64,000 nucleotides of DNA from Luteolibacter ambystomatis (GTDB lineage: Bacteria > Verrucomicrobiota > Verrucomicrobiia > Verrucomicrobiales > Akkermansiaceae), in assembly GCF_018137965.1 (NCBI RefSeq), contig NZ_CP073100.1, forward strand, positions 3,793,754 through 3,857,753. Reading direction: 5' to 3'. The translations under genes were made by a program, and so were the position numbers. Shown here piece after piece: positions 44,501 to 55,800 of the stretch (positions are counted from its first letter, which is position 1; the number at the start of each line of letters is the position of its first letter). The notes beneath the pieces were generated by a model. It saw only the letters and a program-made list of their open reading frames with translations, was not told where the DNA came from and did no database searches.

Positions 44501-46669
44501 GATCAGCAGGCGGCTGGCCAGCAGGCGCACCGCGCGGTTCGGGTGATCCAGCGCGGCAGCGATCTGCACCGGCGTGGCCTTGGCTAGATCCGGTACGGTC
44601 AGCTTGGTGGCTTCCTTGTGATCGATCTTCCAGATGCGACCGAAGTAGTGGTCGCGGTCGGGACGCACGGCGGCGTTCACCTTGTTATGATCCGGTCCGC
44701 GGGTGTCGTTGTGAATGACGGCCTGGTTGTAGAAGTCGGCGAGATACACCGCGCCATCCGGACCCACGCGCACCTCGACGGGACGCCACCACATGTCCTT
44801 GCTGCGGATGAACTCCGTCTCCTCCCGGCCGGACAGTTTGTGGAACGTGTAGCTGGAACCTTCCGGTGTGAGACGTGCGTGGTGGACGATGTTGATCGTC
44901 GGCTCCGTGGTCAGGTAGTCGCCCTTGTATTCCGCGGGCCACGAGCCGCCGTCATAGATCACGCAGCCTGCCGCCGCGGTGAAGGAACCGACCCAGTCGA
45001 TTTGTCGATAAGCCTGCTGCTCCCAGCTCATCAGCGGGAAGGTCTTCTTCGAAGGCTCGACCACGTGATAGCTCGCAGTCTTGCCGACCTTGCCGCGTGC
45101 CAGCGCGTATTCCGGCAGCACGGTCTGCATCAGCAGCTCGCCGCTCGTCGGCTGGGTCCACATCACGCGGTTGTCACCGGTGATCTCGAGACCCCAGGTA
45201 TTGCCGCCCTTGGACGAGTATTGCTCGATCACCGAGCCGTCCGGCTTGAAGCGCACCACGCCGCTGCCGATCACCGGCATCTTCTCCCCCTTCGCGTTCA
45301 AGACATGGTCGGAACCACTGTAACCCTGGGTTGCATAGATCCAGCCATCCCAACCCCAGCGCGGGTTGTTGATCACCGCATGGGTGTCACCGGTGCCGAG
45401 GCCGGTGAAGAGTTTCTCCACCTTGTCCGCCTTGCCGTCATGATCGGTATCGCGCAGCCACAGGATGTCCGGGGCCTGGGTGACGATCACGCCGTCCTGA
45501 TAGAAGACGAGGCCGGTGACCAGTTCGAGGCCCTCGTAAAAGACCTCCTTCTTGTCCATCACGCCATCTCCATTGGTGTCGGTGAGAATGGAAATCTTGT
45601 CGATGGCCTTGCGGTTCTGCTGGCCGGGATCGGGATCAACGCCGCCGTGATCCTTCCACTCCCTGCCGCGATAGTCCGGGCGCATGCCGCGGCGACCGTT
45701 CGGATACTCCGGAGTCTCCGCCACCCACATGCGGCCGGAGGCATCCCAATCGAAGTTCATCGGCTTGGTGATCAGCGGCTCGGCGGCGATCAGCTTGAAA
45801 TTGAAATCCGGATGGACCTCCAGGTTCTTGAGCGTCTCCTCCGGCTTCTGCGGTCCACCTTCCGGATAGGTCAGCGAGCTGATCTCCTCCGGCTTGCAGA
45901 ACTCATCGAGGTTCGGACGCTTGCCTGCCCATGCGATGCCACGCAACAACACCGCGCGGTAAAACGGCTTTTCAAATGTTCCCCACAAGTGGCCGGGGAT
46001 GCTCACGAAGGCGCGGTAGTTGTCCTTCTCGTAAGCCCACATCTGTGGCTGGATGTCATAGACGTTCGCCTTGCCTCCTTCTGCCGGCCGCTTTCCTTCC
46101 GGAACCTTCGGCGTGTAACTGGTGGCCAGCACGCGGATGTCCGGCGAGAGATCCATGTCGTAGTAGATCTCATCATCGATGTGGAAGTTCGAAGCGCCCT
46201 TCGTGATCGGATGCTGGCCTTCGATGCGCTGGTTCTCCACGTAGTAGAGATCCATCGGGCCCTCCTTCCACTTGGTCTTTCCCTCCACCCACGAGCCGCC
46301 GATCACGGACTTCCACCACGCCGGGTCATCGGAAACCGCCGCAGTATGGATCACCACGATACCACCGCCGCGCTTGGTGAACTCCGCCAGGTTCGCCTTC
46401 TGCTCGGGTGCCGCATTGCCACCGTTCTGGGCATACATCACCAGCACGTCGGTGTTGCGGAGCTGCTCGGCGGTCGGCCAATTCTTGGCGCCGTCAACCA
46501 CCATGCCACGGGAAGCGAGCAGCGGCTTCCACTCGTTGAGGAACTTATCGTGCTCGTGCGCGTTCGGTCCGTGGGTTTTGTCTCCCCCCCGGATGAAGAC
46601 GCGAAGCGGCGCCGCCTGCACGGTCGCAGCCAGAACCAGTCCGATGAGGAGAATAAAGAGCCGTTTCAT
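41582..46669 (-). CDS. ThuA - PVC dehydrogenase - HEAT - cytochrome c - ThuA megaprotein
   Basis: 1,695 residues from the ATG at 46669 (signal peptide 1-19). Domain order: ThuA-like (about 20-255); PVC-type putative membrane-bound dehydrogenase (about 290-760, with repeated Asp-rich turns such as DTNGDGVMDKKE and a beta-propeller-like layout); HEAT repeats (about 780-1110); PVC-specific CxxCH heme domain with CAICHKYGDEGADIGP near 1135; a beta-rich NPCBM-like module (about 1240-1420); a second ThuA domain (about 1480-1695). PVC phyla use such proteins for periplasmic sugar oxidation, with electrons passed to the heme. A terminal second ThuA domain is unusual in my experience of the family. 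Confidence 0.92.
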   Translation of the reverse strand: MKRLFILLIGLVLAATVQAAPLRVFIRGGDKTHGPNAHEHDKFLNEWKPLLASRGMVVDGAKNWPTAEQLRNTDVLVMYAQNGGNAAPEQKANLAEFTKRGGGIVVIHTAAVSDDPAWWKSVIGGSWVEGKTKWKEGPMDLYYVENQRIEGQHPITKGASNFHIDDEIYYDMDLSPDIRVLATSYTPKVPEGKRPAEGGKANVYDIQPQMWAYEKDNYRAFVSIPGHLWGTFEKPFYRAVLLRGIAWAGKRPNLDEFCKPEEISSLTYPEGGPQKPEETLKNLEVHPDFNFKLIAAEPLITKPMNFDWDASGRMWVAETPEYPNGRRGMRPDYRGREWKDHGGVDPDPGQQNRKAIDKISILTDTNGDGVMDKKEVFYEGLELVTGLVFYQDGVIVTQAPDILWLRDTDHDGKADKVEKLFTGLGTGDTHAVINNPRWGWDGWIYATQGYSGSDHVLNAKGEKMPVIGSGVVRFKPDGSVIEQYSSKGGNTWGLEITGDNRVMWTQPTSGELLMQTVLPEYALARGKVGKTASYHVVEPSKKTFPLMSWEQQAYRQIDWVGSFTAAAGCVIYDGGSWPAEYKGDYLTTEPTINIVHHARLTPEGSSYTFHKLSGREETEFIRSKDMWWRPVEVRVGPDGAVYLADFYNQAVIHNDTRGPDHNKVNAAVRPDRDHYFGRIWKIDHKEATKLTVPDLAKATPVQIAAALDHPNRAVRLLASRLLIDRQESKPEVIAAIQAQMEKGKSSDTRIAAMWTLHGLGAIKPGVIETVMTDADAAVRRNAAGVVEAAGQGGGAALLKLIGDSEAPVRLAALRAVAAVPATDADAAAILSQWAKFDDDFQRSAALGALARDPASAIAALLDTTDASLAPLASQLAQGLAEKNDTAAAAKLVIALASKPASSDAMKRGILDTLVRSLKASPEVNPPLAKALDTLLLSGAGGSTLPLAAKWDKAGVLKPSITKLTAELFKRLEGGTDDQKLAAARTLLDLRAEQAVEAVFKALNGEGTPAFKRELVLALGDSGDAPIGGPLAASLGKLPTEAQAAAFEVLLQRSDRALALLDALSKKQVDVAIFGPANLARLRTYPDGEISKRASAILDELMGPSLKAKGEILAKLSAVVEQPGDPVRGKQLFTATCAICHKYGDEGADIGPALTGMGSHGISELLTAIVDPNREVDPSFAAWNIETKDGRFHAGIIARENPASLVLKSLAGQEEIRIADIKSRVNTGRSLMPEGLEGLGGESLRDILAYLCGTDAARYRTLDLRGVFTADTRKGLYQSQAATGDTLVFRKYGTQEIEKVPFNVIDPGKSTNGNNILVLKGGGAGTFSAGLARKVEVKTGGFKANRLHFLGGVTGWGYQGGGDPSPVMKVTVFYADGGSEELVFQNGIEFADYYRRTDVPGSKYVDVLRDHQIRFFSKQLKRAGPIDRLAIESFATGAAPTLAAITAELADANAAPLPAPTAAVNTKPGFKPQFNDSVPVPPLSAKGPRVLLVGGGSSHDFVKFFGDTDKATLEPVVGWVGFTQNANGLADILKNVDVLVWSANQAISPETRKLLIDFANSGKGIVALHPGTWYAWEDFPQWNKEIIGGGTRGHDALGAYPMKVVNSNHPVTKGVTAEFQIVDELYNYIPDPQATPIAVLATATSPKTGKTFPQVFIVKHPKSRVVGITLGHDERAHNLPEYRTLLKNSVLWCAGK

Positions 46670-46817
46670 GATGGAAAAGCGTCTGCCGGGAAGGTCCCGA
46701 TGCATTGGGTGGGATACGCGGAGTACACCGGATCGTTTCTCAAGGCGAACGATCAACAGGCACATTCATCTATCACATTTCCCCGGTGGAGGCGATGAAG
46801 GAGCCCGCTACAAAGAA

Positions 46818-46847
46818 CAGGCCCCGGAGCATCCGCTCCGGGGCCTG
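46818..46847 (-). terminator. Rho-independent terminator of the autotransporter gene
   Basis: CAGGCCCCGGAGC / GCTCCGGGGCCTG perfect 13-bp inverted repeat with a 4-nt loop. On the minus strand it is followed by TTCTTTGT, 27 bp beyond the autotransporter stop. Confidence 0.78.
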
Positions 46848-46873
46848 ACTGGCGAAATGGCTCCAGCGTCCTC

Positions 46874-49800
46874 TTAGAAGGTGGTGCTGACCTTCAAATT
46901 GACGGAATCCAGGTCGTAATTCTGGGCGAAGGCCTTGGTGTAATCGATACCGACACTGACCTCGTTCACGAAGATCACGTCCGCACCGAAGGACACGCTG
47001 CCCACGGAGCCGAGTTGCACCTGCAGATCCATCGGAGCCACTCCGCGCGGAGCACCGGCGAAGCCGGCGATGACATCGGTGTGGTCCGGAGTGAGGAAGT
47101 GCTGGTAGGCGACTTCCGCGTGGAGACGGAGTTCCGCTCCGGACTGGAACGGAATGACTTTACCGAACTCGATCGCGGGGCGGACCCACGCGTGGGTTTC
47201 GTTGTAGTGTCCGAGAACGAGGCTGGTGGCTCCGGCACCGGTCTCGGTGGCGGACTCGGCGCTCAGACGGGAAGCGCCGAAGTCGATCATCGGCTTGATG
47301 TAGAGCCCGTCGTTGTTGAACTCATGCGAAACGCGGACCATGGCGGTGAGGGCCTGCAGGTCGCGGTCGACATGGGTGTAGAACGGCGAGGTGACCGCAC
47401 CCGAACGACGGGACTGTGCCTGGTTCCAGCTGTAGGAGAGAATTCCAGCGATCTCAGTGCCGCTGAAATCGCGCTTCACGATGGCACCGAGGCGTTCGGT
47501 GTCACCATTGGCTCTCCAACGTCCGTCATAACCGCCCGCGGTGTTTTCCTCCAGCGCGGCCGCAGCTCCGACGATCCAGCCATCCTTCAGCTCGTGCTCG
47601 AAGCCCATGGCGAAGCCATTGGAGTTCTGGCGGACGGTCTTGTAGTCATCGTAACCGTGATGGACGGTATCCGAGCTTTCGAAGTCGAACCACAGCAGGC
47701 GGCCCTTCTTGCCGTAGCGGTAGGCACCGCCATCGAAGAGGGTTTCACCGAAGCGCTGGCTGCCACGGAGAACCTCGGCCTGCTGCTCCGCGTAGAAATC
47801 CGGAGTGAGCATCGACAGGGACTCCTTGTAGGCCTGGATGGTGGGATCGTACATCAGCTTGACCACCGTGTCCGCAAGCGCGGGCGAGCTGCCGGCGTCC
47901 TGGATGCGGTTGATGTAGCTGCCGACCGTGGCGAGGTTCCGACCCAGCTTGCCTGAGGGCGAGAAGTCCACATTGTAGTCCAGGATCGCGTCCTTACCGG
48001 TCGGGTAGAGGATCTGGTAGTTGATGACCATGGAGGGAGCCGTGACGAGCTCCAGGCCATCGTTGGTGACGCCGCCGTCCGCGTGATAGAGCACCTTCTG
48101 GAAGTGGCCGGACTTGACGAGCTGCGGATTGAGCAGGCTGACATCCACCTTGCCATCGAGACTGGCGGTGCCGGTCATGTAGAGCTGGTCGATGGTTTCG
48201 GTTCCGAAGTCGAGTTCGGCGTAGGTCTTGCCGGTATCGCTCTGGGTGAAGCTGCCGGTTACATCGGTGTGCTGCGCCAGGAGCATGTTGCCCGGGAGCA
48301 GGATGCCATCGTTGACGAGCTGGTTGGCGGCGGCTCCAAGGAGGAACAGCGGACCGGGAACCATGACGCCATCAGTGTGGTTGACGAACTTGTTCGCGCC
48401 CGCGCCGAGATCGACCTGACCGAAGAAGTCCCCGTTGTTCTCGACCGTCTCACCGCCATCGGTGCCCTTCACGCTCCAGGCAGCCAGACCATCCTTGCCG
48501 GAGACGGTGCCGTTGTTGACGAACTTGTTCGCCGCGCCGCCGGAGAAGCTGACGCCGGTGCCGTTTTCACCGAAGTAGAGGAACTTGTCCGCGGCGAGAT
48601 CGATTTCGATATTACCCTGCCCAGCGCCGCCCTGCGATTGGGCGAAGATGCCGACACCGCCTTCGCCATCCGCCACCATATTGCCACGCATGCGGAGGGT
48701 GATGGCTCCGGCGGAACCGGTGCCCCCGGAGCTGCCGAAGAAGAAGTCATCCACGAAACCACCGCCACCGCCGAGGCTCTGGGCGATGACCGCCACCGAG
48801 CGGTCGCCATGGACGATGACATCGCCCTTCTGGGTGAGATCGAGGATGCCGCCGTTGCCGGTGTTGGTCGTGTTCTTGACGATGGAGATGTTCGCCGGGT
48901 CGAGGTCGGTGAGGGCCAGGCCGCCGCCACCGCCGATCGACTGGAGGATCAGGCCGTGGGCGAGTTCACCCTCGGTGTAGATGATGCCGGTATTGTCGAG
49001 GGTGATGTTGCCACCATTGCCAGCGGCACCGTTCTTGCCGCCGAGGGAAAGCTCGAGGGCTTCGAGTCCGACGAGGTTCAGTTTGCCACCGCCCGCACCG
49101 ATGCTCTGGTAGAGCACGCCGTAGGAGCGATCCCCGGTGGTGCCGATATCGCCCGCGGTCAGGAAGACCATGTTGCCACCATTGTTCGCGGCACCGCCAT
49201 CAGCCCCGAGCGAGGCCAGAGTGACGACTGGCGGTGGGATGGAAACCGGTCCGGACGGAGCTCCGAAGGCGGCCATGGCGGACGCGGTCGGAGTGAGATC
49301 CGGAACGCGGACGACCTTCACGGACAGGTTGCCGCCACCACCGCCGATGGACTGGGCCTCGACGCCGCCGGAATCCGTGCCGGTGGTGATCACCTTGCCA
49401 GTGCGGGTGGACTTGATGTCGCCACCCGCGCTGTTGGTCGCATCCGTACTGCCGAGGGCGAGGTTGAGATCGACCGTTGCATTGGTGTTGACCACGACTT
49501 CCTGGGTGCCATTGCCGCCGCCCGCGCCGATGGATTGCAGGAGCGAACCGATGGCCTTTTCACCAGAGGTGTAGAGGTCGCCGACGTGGGTGGCTTCCAC
49601 CGCGCTGGCAGCGGAGTCCGCTGCGAAGTCGGTGCCGAGTTTGACGGTGGACTTGATGAAGCCCATCACCGTGTCCACATCACCGCCATCGGGTGGGAGC
49701 TCCACGCCATCATCCCCGAGGGCGACGGCGTGCTTGCTGACGTCCAGGAACAGATCGACGTTGCCGCCGCCACCGTTGATGGACTGGCCGAGCTGCGCGG

Positions 49801-52800
49801 TGCTGTTTTTCCCGGACATCACGATGGTGCCGATGGTGTTGATCGTGACGGTGCCTGCGGTGCCCGCCGTGCCGTCGCGCGCGCCGAGAGCGCCTTCGAT
49901 GACCAGATCGGCCGCCATCCAGGTGGGAGCGGTGAGTTCGTAGGCGGCATTGCCACCACCGCCGCGGACGGACTGGGCGAAGATGCCGTAGGAATTGTCG
50001 CCGTGGGAGATGATCGAGCCGGTGTGGTTCACCGTGACGTTGCCACCATTGCCACCGTCCCCGCCGAAACCGCCGAGGCCGATGTTCATGAATGACTTCG
50101 CCATGTCCGTCTTCGGATTGAAGAGGATGTTGCGCGAAAGGGTGGCCGCGAAGCCGCCATCGCCGCCACCGCCACCGACGCTCTGGGCGTAGATGCCATA
50201 AGCGCTCTTGCCGAAGACCTCGATGGAGCCACTGTTTTCAACGGTGACGTTGCCGCCATCGTTGCCATCACCACCAGAACCACCGAGGGCCATGGAGACC
50301 ACCTTGCCGGTGTTGTCATCGGGCTTCTTGCCGAGGGCGAGATCGCCGGTGACGCTGACACCACCATTGCCGCCGCCGCCGCCGATGGACTGGGCGAGGA
50401 TACCGTGGGCCTTGTAGCCGTAGGTGGTGATGGAGCCCTGGTTGTCGACGGTTACGACACCGCCGGTGCCGCCGCTGCCACCCGAACCGCCAAGGTTGAA
50501 GAGGAAGGCATTGGTGGTGGCGTCCGCGGAGGTGCCCTTGGTCGGGCGGAGCACGCTGACCGCGGTGCTGCCGGTACCACCGCCGCCGCCGATGCTCATC
50601 GCAGCGATGCCATGGGAGTAATTGCCCACGGTGATGATCTTGCCGCTGTCGTCATCGTCGTTGGTCTTGTTGGTGACGGTGACCTTGCCGCCGGCACCGC
50701 CGGTGCCACCCTTGCCGCCAACGGTGATGCTGAGGTTGTTGCCACCCGCGGAACCGGTGACATTGCTGCTCACCACGGTGGCCGCATTGCCACCACCGCC
50801 ACCGATGGACTGGGCGAAGATGCCGATGGAGTTTTCCTTGCTGGTGCCGATGCCGCCGGTGTTGGTCACCACGACCTCGCCACCCACCGCGCCGCTGCCA
50901 CCCTTGCCGCCGACGGTGATCATGCCGCCGTTGGTCGGATCCTTCTGGGTGTTGCGCAGGATGGCGTTGATCGCCATGCCGGAGTTGCCGCCGCCGCCGC
51001 CGAGACTCTGGGCGAGGATGCCGTGGGAGCCGACGCCATCGGTGATGACGATGCCGCCGTTCTCGACGGTCACCTTGCCGGCATACATGCCCGCACCACC
51101 TTCACCGCCGACACTGACGGAAAGCCCGTCGACCTTGGAAGTGAGGCCGCCTGCGGTGGACATGCCGCCGGTACCGCCACCGCCGCCCACGGATTGGGCG
51201 AGGATGCCGACCGAGCCGTCCCCATAGGTGCGGACCTGGGCGTTGCTCTTGACTGTCACAGTGCCGCCGTAGCCGCCGGTGCCACCCTTGCCACCGACCG
51301 CGACACCAATGGTGGCGCTGCTGAGGCCGAAGGTGTTGGCGGAACCGCCGTTGCCACCACCACCGCCGATGGACTGGGCGAAGATGCCGTGGGCGTTCTT
51401 GCCGTGGGTATCGACAAAGCCCTCGGCCGTGAGAAGAACGCTGCCACCGTAGCCGCCCTCGCCGCCTTCAAGGCCGACCGAGACGGATGCGGACTCGGCG
51501 GGGTTGTCGTCGGTATCAGGACCGGTGATGGCCACGGAGGTGGACGAACTATTGCCGCCGCCATTGCCGACGGATTGCGCGAGCATGCCGAAGGAGCCCT
51601 CGCCGTGGGTCAGCACGCTGCCATCGGAGGACAGGGTGACATCACCACCGTAACCACCGATGCCACCGATACGGCCGACGGTGATCGAACCGCCGCCACC
51701 GCTGGTGATGGCCATGGCGAGATCCATGCCGGCATTGCCACCGCCGCCGCCGATGGACTGCGAGAGGATACCGTAGGATTGTTTTCCGAAGGTCTCGATG
51801 TCGCCGACCTGGATGACGTCCACGGTGTCACCGTGACCGCCATCGCCGGGAGCGCCACCGATCGCGAGGGCGAAACCGAGCGTCTTGTTTTTCTTGGAGG
51901 GGTCCTCGAAACCGCCGTAGGTGACGGAGAGGTTGAAGTTGGCATTGCCGCCGCCACCACCGATGGACTGGGCGATGATGCCGTGGCTCTTGTCCTGCTT
52001 GGTGAGGATATCGCTGTAGTTCGTCACCTTCGCCTTGCCGCCGTTGCCCGCCTCGCCACCGGCACCACCGATCGCGAAGTTGGCCACGAAACCTCCATCG
52101 TCCGGGTTCTTACCCGCCATGGTGACGCCCGCGTTGAAATTCATGCCGGCATCGCCACCGCCGCCGCCGATGCTGGAAGCCTCGATGCCGTAGGCGTTCT
52201 TGCCGTCGGTGGTGATCGTGCCGGTGGAGGCGGTCTCGCTGCCACGGATGACTTCCGCAGCGCCTGCATGGCCGCCGCCGGAACCGGTGCCGCCGACACC
52301 CACGGAAATGGGCGAGCTGCTGCGGCTGAAGACGCCGGTGACATTCATGCCGCCGTTGCCGCCACCGCCGCCGATGGACTGGGCGGCCACGCCGCGGGCA
52401 TTGTCGCCCTTGGTGGTGACGATGCCGTTCTGGGTGACCTTGACGTCGCCCGCGTCCGCGCCCTTGCCGCCGGTGCCCCCGACGCCAGCGACCACGGTGA
52501 TATCCTTCTTGCCGCCCGAGTTGTCGGAGTCAGACCAGTTGAAAGCGCCGGTCACGTTGAGAGCGCCATTGCCACCGCCACCGGCGATGCTCTGCGCCAT
52601 CAGGCCGTGAATCCAGTTGCCGGAGGTCGTGATGTTACCGGTGTGATCGACCGTCACATCGCCGCTGATCGCACCCGCTCCACCGGAGCCGCCGACACCG
52701 ACGGTGATGGCGGGCACGGTGCTTTCCTTTGCGATGGCGATGCTGCCGCTGACGTTGAGGCCACCGTTTCCGCCACCGCCGCCGAGGCTTTGGGCCATGA

Positions 52801-55800
52801 TGCCCGCGGAAGCCATGTTCTTGGAATCCTTCGCGGAAGCGTAGATGTCCGCGGTCGCGGTGACCTTGACGTCCTTCGCGACACCGGCATCGCCGCCGGA
52901 GCCGCCGACGCCCACCACCAGCGGGGAATCGGAAACGATGCCGCCGCTGACATTGGTGGCACCGGTGCCGCCACCGCCGCCCACGCTCTGGGCGAGAATG
53001 CCGGAGTGACCCGCGCCGTAGGCGGAAATGCTTTCGCCGCCGGTGACAAGGACGTCGACCTTGCCGGCGTCGCCACCGTCGCCGCCGTAACCGCCGACAC
53101 CGACCATGATGCCGTAGGCGTCACCCTCGCCGCGGGCGAAGGAAAGGCCGCCACTGACATTGAGGCCGCCATTGCCACCACCGCCGCCGATGGACTGGGC
53201 CGCGATGCCGTTCGAGCCTTCGCCGTCTTCCTGGAGTTCGAAATAGCCGGGGGTCACCACGTGGGTCACCGGATCGGTGACGGGCGGATGATAGGTGCCT
53301 GGCAGCGCGGAAATGGTGCCGTCGTATTTCACATCCACCGCACCGGCATAGCCGCCGCCGCCGCCGAAACCACCCACGCCGATGGAAGCCGCAAGAGTCT
53401 TCGCCGGACCGGAAGAGGCCGCGGTGAAAGCGATCGTGCCAGAGACGTTGGTACCGCCGTTGCCGCCACCGCCACCGATGGATTGGGCGAGAATGCCGTG
53501 GGATTGGTTGCCCATGGTAATGATGTCTCCGGCGACATCGACGGTGACTTTGCCCGCATTGCCCGCACCGCCGCCGAAACCGCCGACACCGACCCCGATG
53601 GCCGCGCCGTTCTTGCCGGTGACGTTGACCGCGCCGGTGACGTTGGTGCCGCCGTTGCCGCCGCCGCCGCCGATGGACTGCGCCACGACACCGGAGGAGT
53701 GATCTCCGGTGGTGCCGATCTGGTTGTGGGCCGTGGTGGTCTTGATGGTGCTGGTGACATCCAGGGCATCACCGCCATTGCCACCGAAGCCGCCGACACC
53801 GATGCCGACACTGCCGCCATTCTCCTTGCTGAGGTTCACGGCGCCGCTGACGTTCAGGCCGCCATTGCCGCCGCCGCCACCCAGTGACTGGGCGACGATG
53901 GCATCGGAGTAGTCACCCGTGGTGACGGTGCCGCCGGTGACGGTGTTGGTGACGGACATGGCGTTGCCACCGTCACCACCGAGGCCGCCGATGCCGATCG
54001 CGAGGGCACCGCTGCCCTGCTTGGACGCGGTGAAGACTCCGCTGACATTGAGGCCGCCATTGCCACCGCCACCGCCCAGCGATTGGGCGAGGATGCCGGT
54101 GGAGTGGTTGCCCTGGGTCTGCACGTAGCCGGTCACGGTGTTTTCGACTTCGCCACCGTTGCCCCCCTTGCCGCCCGAGCCGCCGAGACCGAAGGCGAGC
54201 GCGCCCGCACCGGTCTTGGCCGCGGCGATCGAGCCGCTGATGGAAATCCCACCGTTGCCGCCGCCACCGCCGATGGATTGGGCCGCAATGCCGCCGCTGT
54301 CGTTGCCGACGGTGTAAACATCCCCGGTGACGCCGCTGATGACCTTGCCCGCATAGCTGCCTTCACCACCCGAGCCGCCGAGGCCGATACTGACCGCGCC
54401 GGTGCCGGTGCTGGCGAAGGACATCGCGCCGGCGATGGACATGCCGCCATTGCCGCCGCCGCCGCCGACGGACTGGGAAAGAATCCCTGCGGAGCCATCC
54501 TTGGCGGTGGAAACGCTGCCAGTCACGCTGGTGGTGACCGCGCCCGCGTAGCCGCCGGTTCCGGCGCTGCCACCGATGCTCACGCCCACCGCACCGCTGC
54601 CGGTGCTGGCACCGGAGAGAGAGGCGGTGACATCAAAGGCACCGTTGCCGCCACCTCCGCCGACCGATTGGGCGATGATACCGGCGGAGTTCTTGCCGGT
54701 GGTCATGACGTTGTTGGTGACCGTGAGATCAACGCTCATGGCGTAACCACCGCCCGCGCCGCTGCCACCGAGGCCGACGCCAACGGAACCGCTGCCGGTG
54801 CCCGCGCCAGAACCGGCGACGTTCACATTGAAGCCGCCGTTGCCGCCACCGCCACCGATGGACTGGGCGAGGATACCACCGGACTTGTCGCCGGTGGTGG
54901 AAATGAAGTCGCTGGTCTTGGCGATCACGATGCCACCATGGCCGCCGCCCGCACCGCTGCCACCGAGGCCCACGCCGATGGCACCGCTGCCGGTGCCCGC
55001 ACCGGAGACGGCCGCGTTCACGTTGAAGCCGCCGTTACCGCCGCCGCCGCCAATGGACTGGGCGATGAAGGCCGTGGAATTGTTGCCCTTGGTCGTGATG
55101 GTGCCGCTGGAGCTGACGTCGACGAGATAGCCGTCACCGCCGCCCGAGCCGTTGCCGCCGAGACCCACGCCGATGCTACCGCTGCCGGTGCCCGCACCGG
55201 AGATGGCTGCGTTGATGTTGAACCCGCCATCGCCACCACCACCACCGATGGACTGGGCGAGAATGCCGGCGGAGTTTTCGAGAAGGGTGTCGATGTCGCC
55301 GGAGATGGTCGCCTTGACGTCGCCGCCGTCACCGCCGCTGCCGCCCTTGCCGCCGAGGCCGACCGCAATGGCACCACTGCCAGTACCCGCGCCGGAGCCA
55401 GCTCCGGAAACGCTGAAACCGCCGCTACCACCACCGCCACCGATGGACTGGGCCACGACCGCCGCGGAGTTTTTCCCGGAGGTGCTGACGTCGTTGGAAG
55501 CGGTGAGCGTGACTTTCTTACCATCGCCACCACCGCTGCCGCTGCCGCCGAGGCCGACATTGACCGCGCCGCTGCCGGTGCCCGCGCCGGACGCGGCGAC
55601 CGCCACGCTGAAGCCGCCATTGCCACCGCCGCCGCCGATCGATTGGGCGAGCAGGCCGATGGAGTCGGAGCCCTTGGTGGTGATCTTGCCGAGAGACGTA
55701 TTCACGGTGACGATGCCACCGTCATTGCCGGAGCCGCCGCTGCCGCCGAGGCCGACATTGACCGCGCCGCTGCCCACGCCCGCGCCGGAACCGGCGACGG

